Made by a program: the position numbers and the translations under genes. Below the pieces are notes generated by a model. That model saw only the letters and a program-made list of their open reading frames with translations, was not told where the DNA came from and did no database searches. Below are positions 44,312-60,795 of a stretch of 64,000 nt of DNA, in pieces (positions within the stretch are counted from its first letter, which is position 1; each line of letters opens with the position of its first letter). The stretch comes from Jannaschia seohaensis. GTDB taxonomy: Bacteria; Pseudomonadota; Alphaproteobacteria; Rhodobacterales; Rhodobacteraceae. The stretch covers positions 62,001-126,000 of the forward strand of contig NZ_UETC01000001.1 in assembly GCF_900116765.1 (NCBI RefSeq), written 5' to 3'.

Positions 44312-45101
44312 CGGGCCCCTCCTTCAGAAGTGTCTCTCTCTTCGGCAGCATCCACCGCCACAGTTTCTCGTCTGGCAAACGGACCACCATGAACCAGTGC
44401 TCCAACAATGCCAGCGCACAGACCGCCGCCAGCAGCGAAAACCCCACTTGCGCGGCCGCCATCTCCGTCAGGACCACACGCTCCAGCAGGCAGGCGACGG
44501 CAAATGACAACCCCGTTACCGAGGTCGGGAACAGCCAGTTGATCCGCGCTTCGCGGAAATGGCTGGGCAAGTGGGCCAGGGGGCGGGGGATGAACTCCGT
44601 GTTCACCTTCCGCACCCCGAGATAGAGGTTCAGCTTGGCGCTGATCCGCGCGACATAGAGGATCGCGAACGTCCAGAGCCCGATCCGGTTGGCCGCGCCC
44701 TGGGCGGTCAGAGCCATCGCGATCAGCGCCGCGGTCAGGGTCATTTCGTGATAGGCAACCGTGCCCCAGGCGCGGATGAACCGCTCCCATTCCGGGACGC
44801 CGGGGCGCGCCGGCAGGTGATGGGGGCCGGTGACGATGCCCGTGAGGAAGGCCAGTTCCAGCCAGGCCCAGACTGCGAGCGCCGAGAAGAACGCGCCATA
44901 GACGGCGGCCACGCTCGTCACCTCCAGGGTCAGCCAGAACCCGGCCGCCCCGGCGAGACCCACAGGCAGCGTGGCCAGCACGCAAGTCAGGGGCCGCCCC
45001 GCCCGGTCGGCCCAGCGCACCACCACCAGCATCGCCCCGGTGGAGGCCCACCAGGCGAACAGGGCGATCAGCGCCGCGGTCCAGGGCGAGGCGAGCGACA
45101 T
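44298..45101 (-). CDS. puhE: Photosynthetic complex assembly protein PuhE
   Basis: A 267-residue membrane protein with about seven hydrophobic helices. Conserved PuhE blocks are [26 protein letters not shown], and the region [17 protein letters not shown]. In Rhodobacter capsulatus PuhE affects bacteriochlorophyll production and reaction-centre levels. It shares one base with the acsF stop and overlaps hemA, so it is part of the long bchF-to-hemA unit. Confidence 0.92.
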   Translation of the reverse strand: MSLASPWTAALIALFAWWASTGAMLVVVRWADRAGRPLTCVLATLPVGLAGAAGFWLTLEVTSVAAVYGAFFSALAVWAWLELAFLTGIVTGPHHLPARPGVPEWERFIRAWGTVAYHEMTLTAALIAMALTAQGAANRIGLWTFAILYVARISAKLNLYLGVRKVNTEFIPRPLAHLPSHFREARINWLFPTSVTGLSFAVACLLERVVLTEMAAAQVGFSLLAAVCALALLEHWFMVVRLPDEKLWRWMLPKRETLLKEGPDAVR

Positions 45102-46225
45102 CAGTAAGCGGGCTCCAACCGGGTTTGCGCGGGCACCGTGTGGCGCACCGCCGGGATGGTATAAAGCGACACGAAGGCCGCTGCCGCCCGCGCCGAGGCG
45201 GTGGCCTTACCCCAAAGGCGCGCGATCCCGGTCTTCTTCTCGGCCGCGGCCAGATCGACATTCGCCTTGTTCAGCCGCTCCAGCGTCGGCTGCCAACGCG
45301 GGTGGTCGATATCAAGCGTGATCGGGAAGACCTGCTTGGAGATCTCGGACGTCTTCGAGAAGACCGAATGGGCATACCAGTCCGGATCGACGCCCAGCGC
45401 TTTGTGGAACTCCGGCCGCTGGTGGTCGCGCACATACATCGTGCCGTAGACCGCCGTCAGGAAGAACTTGATCCACCAGACATTGATCCCGCTCGTCAGC
45501 TTCGGGTCCGTCTTCATCAGCAGGGCAAAGGCTTCCCCATGGGAGAACTCGTCGTTGCACCATTCCCGGAACCATTTGAAGATCGGGTGGAAGCGGTGCT
45601 CGGGGTGCTGCTCCAGATGGCGGAAGATGGTGATGTAGCGGGCGTAGCCGATCTTCTCGCTGAGATAGGTCGCGTAGTAGATGAATTTGGGCCGGAAGTA
45701 GGTGTATTTCTTCTTCTGGGTCAGGAAGCCCAAGTTCACCGCGATCCCCGCCTCGCGCAGCGCGTCGTTGATGAAGCCCGCATGCCGCGCCTCGTCCCGC
45801 GCCATCAGCTGGAACAGGGTTGTGATGTCGCTGTTGGAGCCCCGGCGCTTCATCTCCTTGTAGAGTACGCAGCCCGAGAACTCGGCGGTGCAGGACGAGA
45901 TCAGGAAGTCGATGAATTCCCGCTTCAGGGCCGGGTCCATGCCCTCCCAGTCGACCTTGTCCCAGTCCTCGTTCTTCTTGAAATGGCCCTTGTTGGGGTC
46001 GGATTTCATCTGGCCGATCAGCTGGTCCCAATCGGCGCGCACGGGCGAGACGTCGATCGCGTCCATCTCGTCGAAATCCGTGGTGTAGAAGCGCGGCGTC
46101 AGCAGCGTGTTCGACATCGCCACGCGGGTCGCGCTCTCGCTATCGACGACTTGCTGGTTGTCGGCGGCGAGCGCCGCCTCGACGGTGGTGGCATCGGCGG
46201 AATGGGTCGGGGTCTGGACGTTCAC
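45101..46225 (-). CDS. acsF: Aerobic Mg-protoporphyrin IX monomethyl ester cyclase
   Basis: A 374-residue di-iron oxygenase that builds ring E using O2. Iron-ligand motifs include SCTAEFSGC (E115), MARDEARHAGF (E145, H148) and EWCNDEFSHGEAF. I chose the GTG at 46225 (VNVQTPTHSA) because GGGGAGG lies upstream and the 4-base overlap with the preceding gene is kept. O2-dependent ring closure fits an aerobic anoxygenic phototroph. No anaerobic bchE is seen in the window. Confidence 0.96.
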   Translation of the reverse strand: MNVQTPTHSADATTVEAALAADNQQVVDSESATRVAMSNTLLTPRFYTTDFDEMDAIDVSPVRADWDQLIGQMKSDPNKGHFKKNEDWDKVDWEGMDPALKREFIDFLISSCTAEFSGCVLYKEMKRRGSNSDITTLFQLMARDEARHAGFINDALREAGIAVNLGFLTQKKKYTYFRPKFIYYATYLSEKIGYARYITIFRHLEQHPEHRFHPIFKWFREWCNDEFSHGEAFALLMKTDPKLTSGINVWWIKFFLTAVYGTMYVRDHQRPEFHKALGVDPDWYAHSVFSKTSEISKQVFPITLDIDHPRWQPTLERLNKANVDLAAAEKKTGIARLWGKATASARAAAAFVSLYTIPAVRHTVPAQTRLEPAY

Positions 46226-46518
46226 GACAGGGCCTCCCCGCTGAAAGAGAACTCGCAGAGCTCCATGAATTCCAGGTCGCCGGTGGCACGGGTCCACATC
46301 CGCTCCAGCCCGGAGGCGCGGGTGATGATGGCGGTGCGATGCTCTTCGACGCATTCGCCATAGGGCGCCATGATCTCGGCGCCCTGCACCTCGACGCTGT
46401 CGCCCGGATGGACCACCGCGCCGTTATCAAAGCGCACATGCGCCGACAGCTCTTCGAACCGGTGCGAGACGGTGACCGTGCAGGGGGCCCTCTCGCGCGT
46501 TCTCGTCAGAAATCCCAT
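46222..46518 (-). CDS. bciE: BciE-like accessory protein of the aerobic cyclase
   Basis: A 98-residue protein with the blocks VSHRFEELSAHVRFDNGAVV, HPGDSVEVQGAEI and MELCEFSFSGEAL. A small gene directly before acsF is characteristic of alphaproteobacterial clusters. In Rhodobacter sphaeroides the BciE protein was shown to be required by AcsF. I assign the name by position and size; I cannot run an alignment. It overlaps acsF by 4 bases and follows puhC by 18. Confidence 0.75.
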   Translation of the reverse strand: MGFLTRTRERAPCTVTVSHRFEELSAHVRFDNGAVVHPGDSVEVQGAEIMAPYGECVEEHRTAIITRASGLERMWTRATGDLEFMELCEFSFSGEALS

Positions 46519-46536
46519 GGGTCGTTCCTCCCGATT

Positions 46537-47004
46537 TCAGTTCAGCAATTTGGCGAAGGTGTCTGCGTTCTTCGCCCCGAATCCGATCAATTCCGCGCGC
46601 CACCCGGTCTGGTCGTCGCGCAGGCTCAGTTGGCCATTGGCATAGAGCACCAGGCGGATCGGCCGCACCTGTGTCTCCCCCCGTCTTTCCCGTTCGAACG
46701 CAAGGACCCGTTCCACGCCGGCGACGAAGCCGCCTTGACTGGGATCAAGATCGGCGATGACCGAGCCGTTGCTGTCCAGCACGCGGGCCGCGCCCGAGAC
46801 GCCGTCGGCCTGAAGGAAGATCAGCCGCTCCTTCACGACCTCCACCTCGCCGTCTAGGGCGGGCATCGCTTCGAGCGGGCGGTCGGTGAGCGTGGCATAG
46901 GTCGTGATCAGGAGCGCGCAGGCGACGAGAACCGCCATCGCGCGCAGCAGCACGGTGGGGATCATCTCTCGGTCGCGGTGGCGCAGGCGGGCTTCGGGGG
47001 TCAT
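46537..47004 (-). CDS. puhC: Photosynthetic complex assembly protein PuhC
   Basis: A 155-residue protein with one N-terminal membrane helix (TVLLRAMAVLVACALLITTY) and a periplasmic domain. Conserved family features are the ALDGEVEVVKERLIFLQADG segment, VLDSNGSVIADLDPSQGGFV and GVERVLAFERER. PuhC helps organise the RC-LH1 core complex. It lies 6 bases after puhB. Confidence 0.93.
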   Translation of the reverse strand: MTPEARLRHRDREMIPTVLLRAMAVLVACALLITTYATLTDRPLEAMPALDGEVEVVKERLIFLQADGVSGAARVLDSNGSVIADLDPSQGGFVAGVERVLAFERERRGETQVRPIRLVLYANGQLSLRDDQTGWRAELIGFGAKNADTFAKLLN

Positions 47005-47010
47005 CGGGCT

Positions 47011-47652
47011 CTACTCCGCGGGCATGGGGACGGCGCCCTTGAGCGCCGGTTCTTCGGCGATCACGGGCAGGGTCGCGGCGGCGCCCGCGGCCTCGGCGAT
47101 CAGCCGGGCCACGCGGGCGGCCTCGGGGATGCAGCGCAGCGCGGGCTGTGTGCGGGCGAACCGCCAGGGCCGCGCATGCGGCCACAGCATGAGGTAGCTG
47201 AACCGCGTCTCGCCCAGCGTCCGAAGCGCGATCGTGCCGGTGCCGTCGGCGCGGGTGACGAGATCGGCGGCGCCGACCCATTTGTAGGGAAACTGCATCG
47301 TCAGGGTCAGCGCCGCGCCGATGCGCATGATGACCCGCCGATCGGTCACCGTGTAGACGGTCGACCGGGCCTGGGCCCAGGCGATGGCGCCCAAGAGAGC
47401 ACAACACGCCAGGCCCAGGACCAGGAAGAAGGAGGACTCGGCCGCAGCCCGACCCCATGACATCTCGGCCGCCATCGAGACGGTATTCCAGCCGAAGAAC
47501 AGCATGAAATAGCCCGCCACCCAGCGCAGGCGCAGCGCATCGCGCGCCAGCGCCCAGGCCGAGGGCGCGCCCTGCCACAGGATGCGTTCGCCGTCGGGCA
47601 GCATCTGCGGCAGGCCCCTGATGGGCTCCTGGTCGAAATCGTCATGGTCCAT
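47011..47652 (-). CDS. puhB: Photosynthetic complex assembly protein PuhB
   Basis: A 213-residue membrane protein with a bacterial PH-like domain. The N-terminal block GLPQMLPDGERILWQGAPS and the central VYTVTDRRVIMRIGAALTLT are typical. Helices lie around residues 40-60 and 72-92. PuhB promotes reaction-centre assembly in Rhodobacter capsulatus. It is 24 bases after puhA and just before puhC. Confidence 0.93.
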   Translation of the reverse strand: MDHDDFDQEPIRGLPQMLPDGERILWQGAPSAWALARDALRLRWVAGYFMLFFGWNTVSMAAEMSWGRAAAESSFFLVLGLACCALLGAIAWAQARSTVYTVTDRRVIMRIGAALTLTMQFPYKWVGAADLVTRADGTGTIALRTLGETRFSYLMLWPHARPWRFARTQPALRCIPEAARVARLIAEAAGAAATLPVIAEEPALKGAVPMPAE

Positions 47653-47676
47653 GGGCCGGTCCTCCCGTTCAGGTCT

Positions 47677-48441
47677 TCAGAGCTGCGGCTCCTGCCGGTC
47701 GAGGCTGGCATAGAGCTTGCCGCCACCGACGAAGCCCATGATCTTCTCCTCCTCCAGCATGGTCACCTGGGTCGGCGACTTGGTGGCGGGGATCTGAGCG
47801 AAGTGCTTCTTGTGCAGGGCCTTGATCTCGACATGGTCGCCATGGATGCGGGCCAGCGTCAGCGGCACGATCCGCTTGCCGGCATCGGCCACGTCGATTT
47901 CCAGATAGCGGACCAGCTGTTCGGGCACGTCGATCCACATATCGCTGACCTCGCCCGCAATCTTGCCGTCATCGCCCATCACGGGCAGGCCGCGCGGATC
48001 GGTGCCGGCGCTCACGCGGAAGCCGTCGAGCCCGTTCATGGGCGCGAGCTTCGGGTGGCCGTGGCCGTCAAGCTCAGGCAGGTCGCGGCGCGGCGCCCAG
48101 GAGGCGGGGCCGACGCCGTCCAGCATCGGATCGCCCGTGGGCTCGAACGGAAAGCCGTTGGGCACAGTCGACTTGCGCATCGCGATCTCGCGTCCCTCGG
48201 GATCGACATTCGGCTGCACCACCGAGCCGCGGCCGTGGGGCAGCGTGAAGGTCTTCTGCCCCGGCAACGGGAACGGCCCCTGATTGGGCGCGAGCGTGCC
48301 GTCGTCGTTTTCGAGCGGGTAGCCTTCCCGCATGTTCTCGGTCTGCAGATAGAAGATCAGCAGCGCGAAGAAGCCGTAGAAGAGCCACAAGCTGAGGCTC
48401 ACGAGGTCGAATTGACCGAAGAACGGTTCCACCTGTTCCAT
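47677..48441 (-). CDS. puhA: Photosynthetic reaction centre H subunit
   Basis: A 254-residue H subunit. One membrane helix (residues about 13-33, LVSLSLWLFYGFFALLIFYL) is followed by YPLENDDG and a cytoplasmic PRC-barrel domain with GEVSDMWIDVPEQLVRYLEI. It supports the L and M subunits and proton transfer to QB. AAAGGAGG precedes the ATG. The pufL and pufM genes are not in this window. Confidence 0.97.
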   Translation of the reverse strand: MEQVEPFFGQFDLVSLSLWLFYGFFALLIFYLQTENMREGYPLENDDGTLAPNQGPFPLPGQKTFTLPHGRGSVVQPNVDPEGREIAMRKSTVPNGFPFEPTGDPMLDGVGPASWAPRRDLPELDGHGHPKLAPMNGLDGFRVSAGTDPRGLPVMGDDGKIAGEVSDMWIDVPEQLVRYLEIDVADAGKRIVPLTLARIHGDHVEIKALHKKHFAQIPATKSPTQVTMLEEEKIMGFVGGGKLYASLDRQEPQL

Positions 48442-48452
48442 CGGGTCCTCCT

Positions 48453-49883
48453 TTACGTTGGGAAGTCGGCCAGTCCGATCCTGGCCTCCTTCTGGTCGGG
48501 TCTGTCTGTCTGTTCGGTGCGTCTGACGAGCGGGCCGAGCGCCACGAGCGTCAGGAAAAGAAGGCCTATCTCCAGGTGGTAGACCACCGAGTAGCCGGTC
48601 GTGGGCGCGGCCAGCGCCTCGCCCAGCACACCCGTGCTGGCCAGCGCGTCCACGCCGTCGCGAATGCCGCCGCCCAGCGCGGTGCTGAGCCCCTGTGCCG
48701 TCGCCTGCGCCGCGCCCCAGGCGCCCAGCGCGAGGCCTCGCCCGGCGAGATCGGTCACGGGCAGCGTCATGGCCGTGGTCAGGGTGGCCACGGCGAAAAG
48801 CCCACCGCCGAAGCCGATCCCAAGCGATCCGGTGAAGAATAGAGGTGCGGAGTCGAGCGGCGCGGCGAAGATCACCGCGCAGAAGGCGCCGATCCCCACC
48901 AGCACGCCCCGCCCGGCCATGCGCGTGGTGTTGATTCCCTCGGTCAGCCATTTCGCCGCCAGGAAGAAGGCACCGATCGCCCCGATGGCCCAGGTCGCCG
49001 TCAGCAGCGTGGTCTTCGACACCGACAGGCCCAGGATCTCGCCGCCATACGGCTCCAGCAGGACATCCTGCATGTTGAACGCCATGGTCCCGAGGAAGAC
49101 CGCGGCCAGCAGCCGCCCGGCGGTGCCGCCCCGGGTCAGGTCGGCCCAGGCATCCTTGAAGGCTGGGGGCGGCGCGGCGCGCTCCTCCTTGGTGGTGGGT
49201 CGCAGGCTCTCCTGCTTCCAGAGCGCCACGACATTGAGCGCCAGCGTCACGACCGCCGTGCCCTGCACCACCTGGATCAGCTTGACCCCATCGAAATCGC
49301 GCAGCAGCCAGCCGATGATGATCGCGCTGATCAGCATCCCGAGCAGGAAGGCCACGTAAAGCAGCGCGACGACCCGGGGCCGGGTCTCGTCATCGGCGCG
49401 GTCGGCGGCCAGGGCCAGGCCCGCCGTCTGCGTCATGTGCATGCCGAGGCCCGTCATCACGAAGGCGCAGGCCGCCGCGAATTCCCCCGCGAAGGGCGGC
49501 ACATAGGTCTGGTCGTAGCCGCCCAGGATCAGCAGCGCGAAGGGCATGATCGCGAGCCCGCCGAACTGCCAGAGCGTGCCGAACCACAGATAGGGAATGC
49601 GCTTCCACCCGATGGCGGAGCGGTAGGTGTCGGACTTGAAGCCGAGGAGCGCCCGGAAGGGAGCGACGAGGACCGGCAGCGCGATCATCGCGGCGACCAG
49701 GAAGGCCGAAAGACCCAGTTCGACGATCATCACCCGGTTGAGCGTGCCCAGCAGCATCACGGCGGCCATGCCGACCGAGATCTGGAACAGCGACAGCCGC
49801 AGCAATTGCGGCAGCGGCAGGCCCGCCGATCCGGCATCGCTGAAGGGCAGAGCCTTCAGGGCGATATGCCGGAAGCCGCTCAT
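48453..49883 (-). CDS. lhaA: LH1 assembly protein LhaA (PucC family)
   Basis: A 476-residue major-facilitator-type membrane protein with about 12 helices. PucC-family blocks are GTLNRVMIVELGLSAFLVAA, GFKSDTYRSAIGWKRIPYLW, MTQTAGLALAADRADDETRP and MQDVLLEPYGGEILGLSV. LhaA aids LH1 assembly, probably by handling bacteriochlorophyll. It sits between puhA and bchM (4-base overlap with bchM), the standard position. Confidence 0.95.
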   Translation of the reverse strand: MSGFRHIALKALPFSDAGSAGLPLPQLLRLSLFQISVGMAAVMLLGTLNRVMIVELGLSAFLVAAMIALPVLVAPFRALLGFKSDTYRSAIGWKRIPYLWFGTLWQFGGLAIMPFALLILGGYDQTYVPPFAGEFAAACAFVMTGLGMHMTQTAGLALAADRADDETRPRVVALLYVAFLLGMLISAIIIGWLLRDFDGVKLIQVVQGTAVVTLALNVVALWKQESLRPTTKEERAAPPPAFKDAWADLTRGGTAGRLLAAVFLGTMAFNMQDVLLEPYGGEILGLSVSKTTLLTATWAIGAIGAFFLAAKWLTEGINTTRMAGRGVLVGIGAFCAVIFAAPLDSAPLFFTGSLGIGFGGGLFAVATLTTAMTLPVTDLAGRGLALGAWGAAQATAQGLSTALGGGIRDGVDALASTGVLGEALAAPTTGYSVVYHLEIGLLFLTLVALGPLVRRTEQTDRPDQKEARIGLADFPT

Positions 49884-50571
49884 GCGCGCAGCTCCAGCGC
49901 GGTCGAGATGTAGAACCCGCTCGAAACCTGGGCGAGGAGGGTGCCGTCCAGCCGCGCCGCGAGCTTCTTCATGTCATGAGGCACCATCGCCGGGGAGCGA
50001 TCGCGCCGCGGAAAGGCCTTGCCCGCCCAGAACATCGTCTGCAGCAGAGGGGTGCGCGGCGCGAGGCTCGTCACGATCAGACCGGCGCGGCCGCGAAGTT
50101 CGTCCAGGCGGGCGGTCAGCTCGGCGGCGCGGTAGTAGATCATCGAATCCTGCGCGACGACCGCGTCAAACCGCCCCAGATCCCGGTCGAACATATCCCC
50201 CATCAGAAACCGCACGCGAGGGCGCGCCGCCGGGTCCAGCCGGTCCTGCGCCACGGTCAGCATCGCGGCGGCCACGTCGACGGCCACGACCTCCGCCCCG
50301 CGCAGCGCCAGCGCCTCGGCCTTGGCCCCGGTGCCGCAACCGGCATCGAGCACCCGCATGCCAGTGAGATCGGCGGGCAGGCGCGACAGGATCAGATCCC
50401 GCATTTCGGTCCGACCGGCGCGCACCGTCTCGCGGATGCGCGACACCCGGGCCTCGCCGGTCAGGTCGCGCCAAGCCGCCGCCGCGCGCGTGTCGAAATA
50501 TTCCTGCACGCGACTCCGGGTCGCGTCATAGGGCCCGGCCGCGGAAAGATCCCTATGGGCGTCGGTTACCA

Positions 50572-50572
<1 letters not shown>
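49880..50572 (-). CDS. bchM: Mg-protoporphyrin IX O-methyltransferase
   Basis: A 230-residue SAM-dependent methyltransferase. The SAM motif is MRVLDAGCGTGAKAEALALR, with EVVAVDVAAAMLTVAQ next. It methylates the C13 propionate of Mg-protoporphyrin IX before ring E closure by AcsF. Its start shares one base with the bchL stop, and its stop overlaps lhaA by ATGA. Confidence 0.96.
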
Positions 50573-58360
<7,788 letters not shown>

Positions 58361-58377
58361 CGGAATGACGCGTAAAT

Positions 58378-58395
58378 TGTCAACTTGAACTTACA
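58378..58395. promoter_or_regulatory. PpsR-type operator 1 between bchF and ppaA
   Basis: TGT-N12-ACA (TGTCAACTTGAACTTACA), 18 bases upstream of the bchF start and close to where its promoter should be. Confidence 0.75.
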
Positions 58396-58410
58396 CTCAC
58401 TTCCACATAC

Positions 58411-58428
58411 TGTCGACCTTGCGAGACG
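58411..58428. promoter_or_regulatory. Imperfect PpsR-type operator 2
   Basis: TGT-N12-ACG, one base off the consensus, placed 33 bases after operator 1 and 35 before operator 3 (start to start), near three helical turns each. Confidence 0.45.
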
Positions 58429-58445
58429 TGGGGTCGCGAGAATTC

Positions 58446-58463
58446 TGTCACCTTGGTTTGACA
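58446..58463. promoter_or_regulatory. PpsR-type operator 3 between bchF and ppaA
   Basis: TGT-N12-ACA (TGTCACCTTGGTTTGACA), 58 bases before the ppaA start. The TTTGACA inside it also resembles a -35 box for ppaA. Confidence 0.7.
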
Positions 58464-58520
58464 GAACCCGTGTCGAGAGGTTTTGTGAGGGCGCGCGCGC
58501 GCTCGACGAGGTAGCCACCG

Positions 58521-59300
58521 ATGAGCAAGACCAGACTCGCGATTCAGTCCCTGCCCGAGGCCGTCGCCGCTTCGGTCCTGACGCAGCAGGCGGATCGCTT
58601 CGCAGATCTGATGGGCAGGGCGGGAGCCGACCCGACGCTGATCGACGCCTTCACGCCCATGGCCGAGCGGATCTTTCTGCATCCCGACGAGACCCCTCGA
58701 CGCACACTGCTGGCGGCCGGCGAGGCGAATGCGCGCCTGGGCGAGACCCTGCTCGGGGCGATCTTCCCTCGGGTGGCCGCGCTGCTGGAGGAGGGGTGGA
58801 ACACCGATCGGCTGTCCTTCGTGGACGTCACGATCGCGGCGACCCGCCTTCAGGACGCCGTCCGCCAGCTGGGTCGCTTCGTTTTGCCGGTGCAGGCGGA
58901 CGCGCTCGTCATGATCGTCCCGCCTTGGGAACAGCACGGCTTGCCGCCGAGCCTAGCGGCATCACGGCTCCGGCGGATGGGCATGCCGACGCGACTCGTC
59001 TCTGGACTTCCAGCGCGGCAGATGCTGGCCCTGATCGCGCGGACAGGCCCGTCGGGCGTCCTGATCAGCGTCGGAAGCCATCGGTCGGCGGCAAAGCTGC
59101 GCCCGCTGATCGGGGCGCTGCGCCACCAGTTGCAACGCGTCTTACCCATCGTCGTCGGTGGTCCGGCGATGGAGGCGGACAGCGCCCTGTGTCGTTTGAG
59201 CGGCGCAGATCTTGCAACGAACGACCTAGCGGAAGCGTTGAGCTTTTGCGATCTCGCACTAGGTAGTAAGGCTCTTCACCAAGCCGATGTCGATGCGTGA
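58521..59300 (+). CDS. ppaA: PpaA/AerR-type antirepressor
   Basis: A 259-residue cytosolic regulator that counteracts PpsR/CrtJ. The N-terminal helical part is followed by a B12-binding-like (SCHIC) domain with VMIVPPWEQHGLPPSLAASR, RLRRMGMPTRLVSGLP and LPIVVGGPAMEAD. Proteins of this group bind cobalamin and respond to light. It lies 42 bases before ppsR on the same strand, the conserved pairing in purple bacteria. Confidence 0.93.
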   Translation: MSKTRLAIQSLPEAVAASVLTQQADRFADLMGRAGADPTLIDAFTPMAERIFLHPDETPRRTLLAAGEANARLGETLLGAIFPRVAALLEEGWNTDRLSFVDVTIAATRLQDAVRQLGRFVLPVQADALVMIVPPWEQHGLPPSLAASRLRRMGMPTRLVSGLPARQMLALIARTGPSGVLISVGSHRSAAKLRPLIGALRHQLQRVLPIVVGGPAMEADSALCRLSGADLATNDLAEALSFCDLALGSKALHQADVDA

Positions 59301-59342
59301 AGGGGGAGTTTCGCGCAACGCGCCACGAATGGGACAGTCTGC

Positions 59343-60737
59343 ATGAACACGCGCGAAAGCGACTTCTGGAACGAACGGTCCGGCCCCCGCATCGCGCCCG
59401 AGCATTTCGGCGAGATTGTCGCCACCGCCGCCGATATCGCCCTCGTGGTGGGCGAGGGTGGGACCATCATCTCGTTCACCACGAACCCGCTCAATTCCGC
59501 GATCGGCCGGATCGATCATTGGGAGGGGCGGCCGATCACCGATTTCCTCTCGGCCGACAGCACCGCCAAGGTCACGCGGCAGATCGCCGCGACCATCCGC
59601 GGGGAGGAGCGGCCGACCGCCATCGAGGTCAACCATGTCGACGGCGCGGCCTGGGACTTTCCGGTGCGCTACACCACCCATCTGACCGGGCGCGACGGCC
59701 GCGTTCTGATGCTGGGCCGCGATCTCCGGCCCCTAGCCGAGTTGCAGCAGCGCCTGGTGCGCGCGCAGATCGCCATCGAAAAGGACTACGAGCAGCAGCG
59801 GATCTACGAGACGCGCTACCGCGTCCTGCTGGAAGCGACCCGCGAGGCGGTCGTTCTGGTGGAGGCCGCATCGGGCCGGATGTTGGATGTGAGCGACGCG
59901 GCCGCCCGGTTGCTCGGCTCCGACCGGGGCACGCTGACCGGAGGCGCCTTCACCCAGGAGTTCACGGGCCGCCGCCGGTCGGAATTCATGGACGCGCTGA
60001 GCCGCGCCTCGGGCGAGGAGCGGGGACATGTCGTCGCCAGCCTGCGCGACGGACGCGAGGTGACGCTGCGCCCGGTCTTGTTCCGAAACGCCGGAGACCG
60101 CGTCTTGCTGTGCCGAATCGAGAGGGCCAACACTCCGGCGCAGGCGGAAGATGTCGCGCTGGAGGCGCTTTTCGACGGCGCGCGCGAAGCCATCGTCCTC
60201 ACCGATGGCGAAGGCCGAATCCAGCGCGCCAATGACAGCTTCCTGACGATGATGGAGATCGATTCGCTGACCGAACTGCGGGGCCGCACCCTGAGCGAGT
60301 TGCTGGTTCGGGGCGGGGTCGACCTCAAGGTGCTGCATGATGGCGGACAGGCCATGCCCCTGGCCACACGGCTGGTGACGCGGTTCGGCTCCCATTTGCC
60401 GGTGGAGGTGACCTGTGCGGGCCCGATCGGCGCCGGACATGGCTATGTCTTCCGCGAAAGCTCCCGCAGCGCCGCGCTCGACGGCGAGGCCGCGCCGTCC
60501 GACGGCCTGAACGGCCTCGGCGCGGATGCGTCGCGCGTTCAGATGCTGGTCGGATCCGCACCGTTGCGCGACATCGTCGCCTCGATGACCGATGTCATCG
60601 AGAAGCAGTGCATCGAGACCGCCATCGAGCTGACCGACAACAATCGCGTCGCCGCCGCCGAGATGCTCGGCCTCAGCCGCCAGAGCCTCTACGTCAAGCT
60701 GCGCAAATACGGCCTCTTGCAGCGCGACGAGACGTGA
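59343..60737 (+). CDS. ppsR: Photosynthesis gene repressor PpsR/CrtJ
   Basis: A 464-residue aerobic repressor of bch, crt and puc genes. It has an N-terminal PAS domain, a glutamine-containing linker (DYEQQRIYETRYRVLLEATR), two further PAS domains, and a Fis-type helix-turn-helix at the C-terminus (TDNNRVAAAEMLGLSRQSLY). Cysteines C257 and C423 align with the redox pair C251/C424 of Rhodobacter sphaeroides PpsR; a third is C358. It follows ppaA and is probably cotranscribed with it. TGT-N12-ACA sites in the window are its likely targets. Confidence 0.96.
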   Translation: MNTRESDFWNERSGPRIAPEHFGEIVATAADIALVVGEGGTIISFTTNPLNSAIGRIDHWEGRPITDFLSADSTAKVTRQIAATIRGEERPTAIEVNHVDGAAWDFPVRYTTHLTGRDGRVLMLGRDLRPLAELQQRLVRAQIAIEKDYEQQRIYETRYRVLLEATREAVVLVEAASGRMLDVSDAAARLLGSDRGTLTGGAFTQEFTGRRRSEFMDALSRASGEERGHVVASLRDGREVTLRPVLFRNAGDRVLLCRIERANTPAQAEDVALEALFDGAREAIVLTDGEGRIQRANDSFLTMMEIDSLTELRGRTLSELLVRGGVDLKVLHDGGQAMPLATRLVTRFGSHLPVEVTCAGPIGAGHGYVFRESSRSAALDGEAAPSDGLNGLGADASRVQMLVGSAPLRDIVASMTDVIEKQCIETAIELTDNNRVAAAEMLGLSRQSLYVKLRKYGLLQRDET

Positions 60738-60749
60738 CGCCGCATATGG

Positions 60750-60767
60750 TGTAAACCTGTTGTGACA
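60750..60767. promoter_or_regulatory. PpsR-type operator A upstream of bchG
   Basis: TGT-N12-ACA (TGTAAACCTGTTGTGACA), 12 bases after the ppsR stop. Confidence 0.8.
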
Positions 60768-60774
60768 CATGGGG

Positions 60775-60792
60775 TGTATGATCTATCATACG
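60775..60792. promoter_or_regulatory. PpsR-type operator B upstream of bchG
   Basis: TGT-N12-ACG, a near-palindrome (TGTATGATCTATCATACG) 7 bases after operator A. Paired sites 7-8 bases apart are the known high-affinity arrangement for PpsR. It ends 3 bases before the proposed bchG start. Confidence 0.75.
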
Positions 60793-60795
60793 TCC

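Noticed and set aside
43124-44392. Open frame opposite hemA
   Set aside because: Antisense shadow; hemA has all catalytic motifs.
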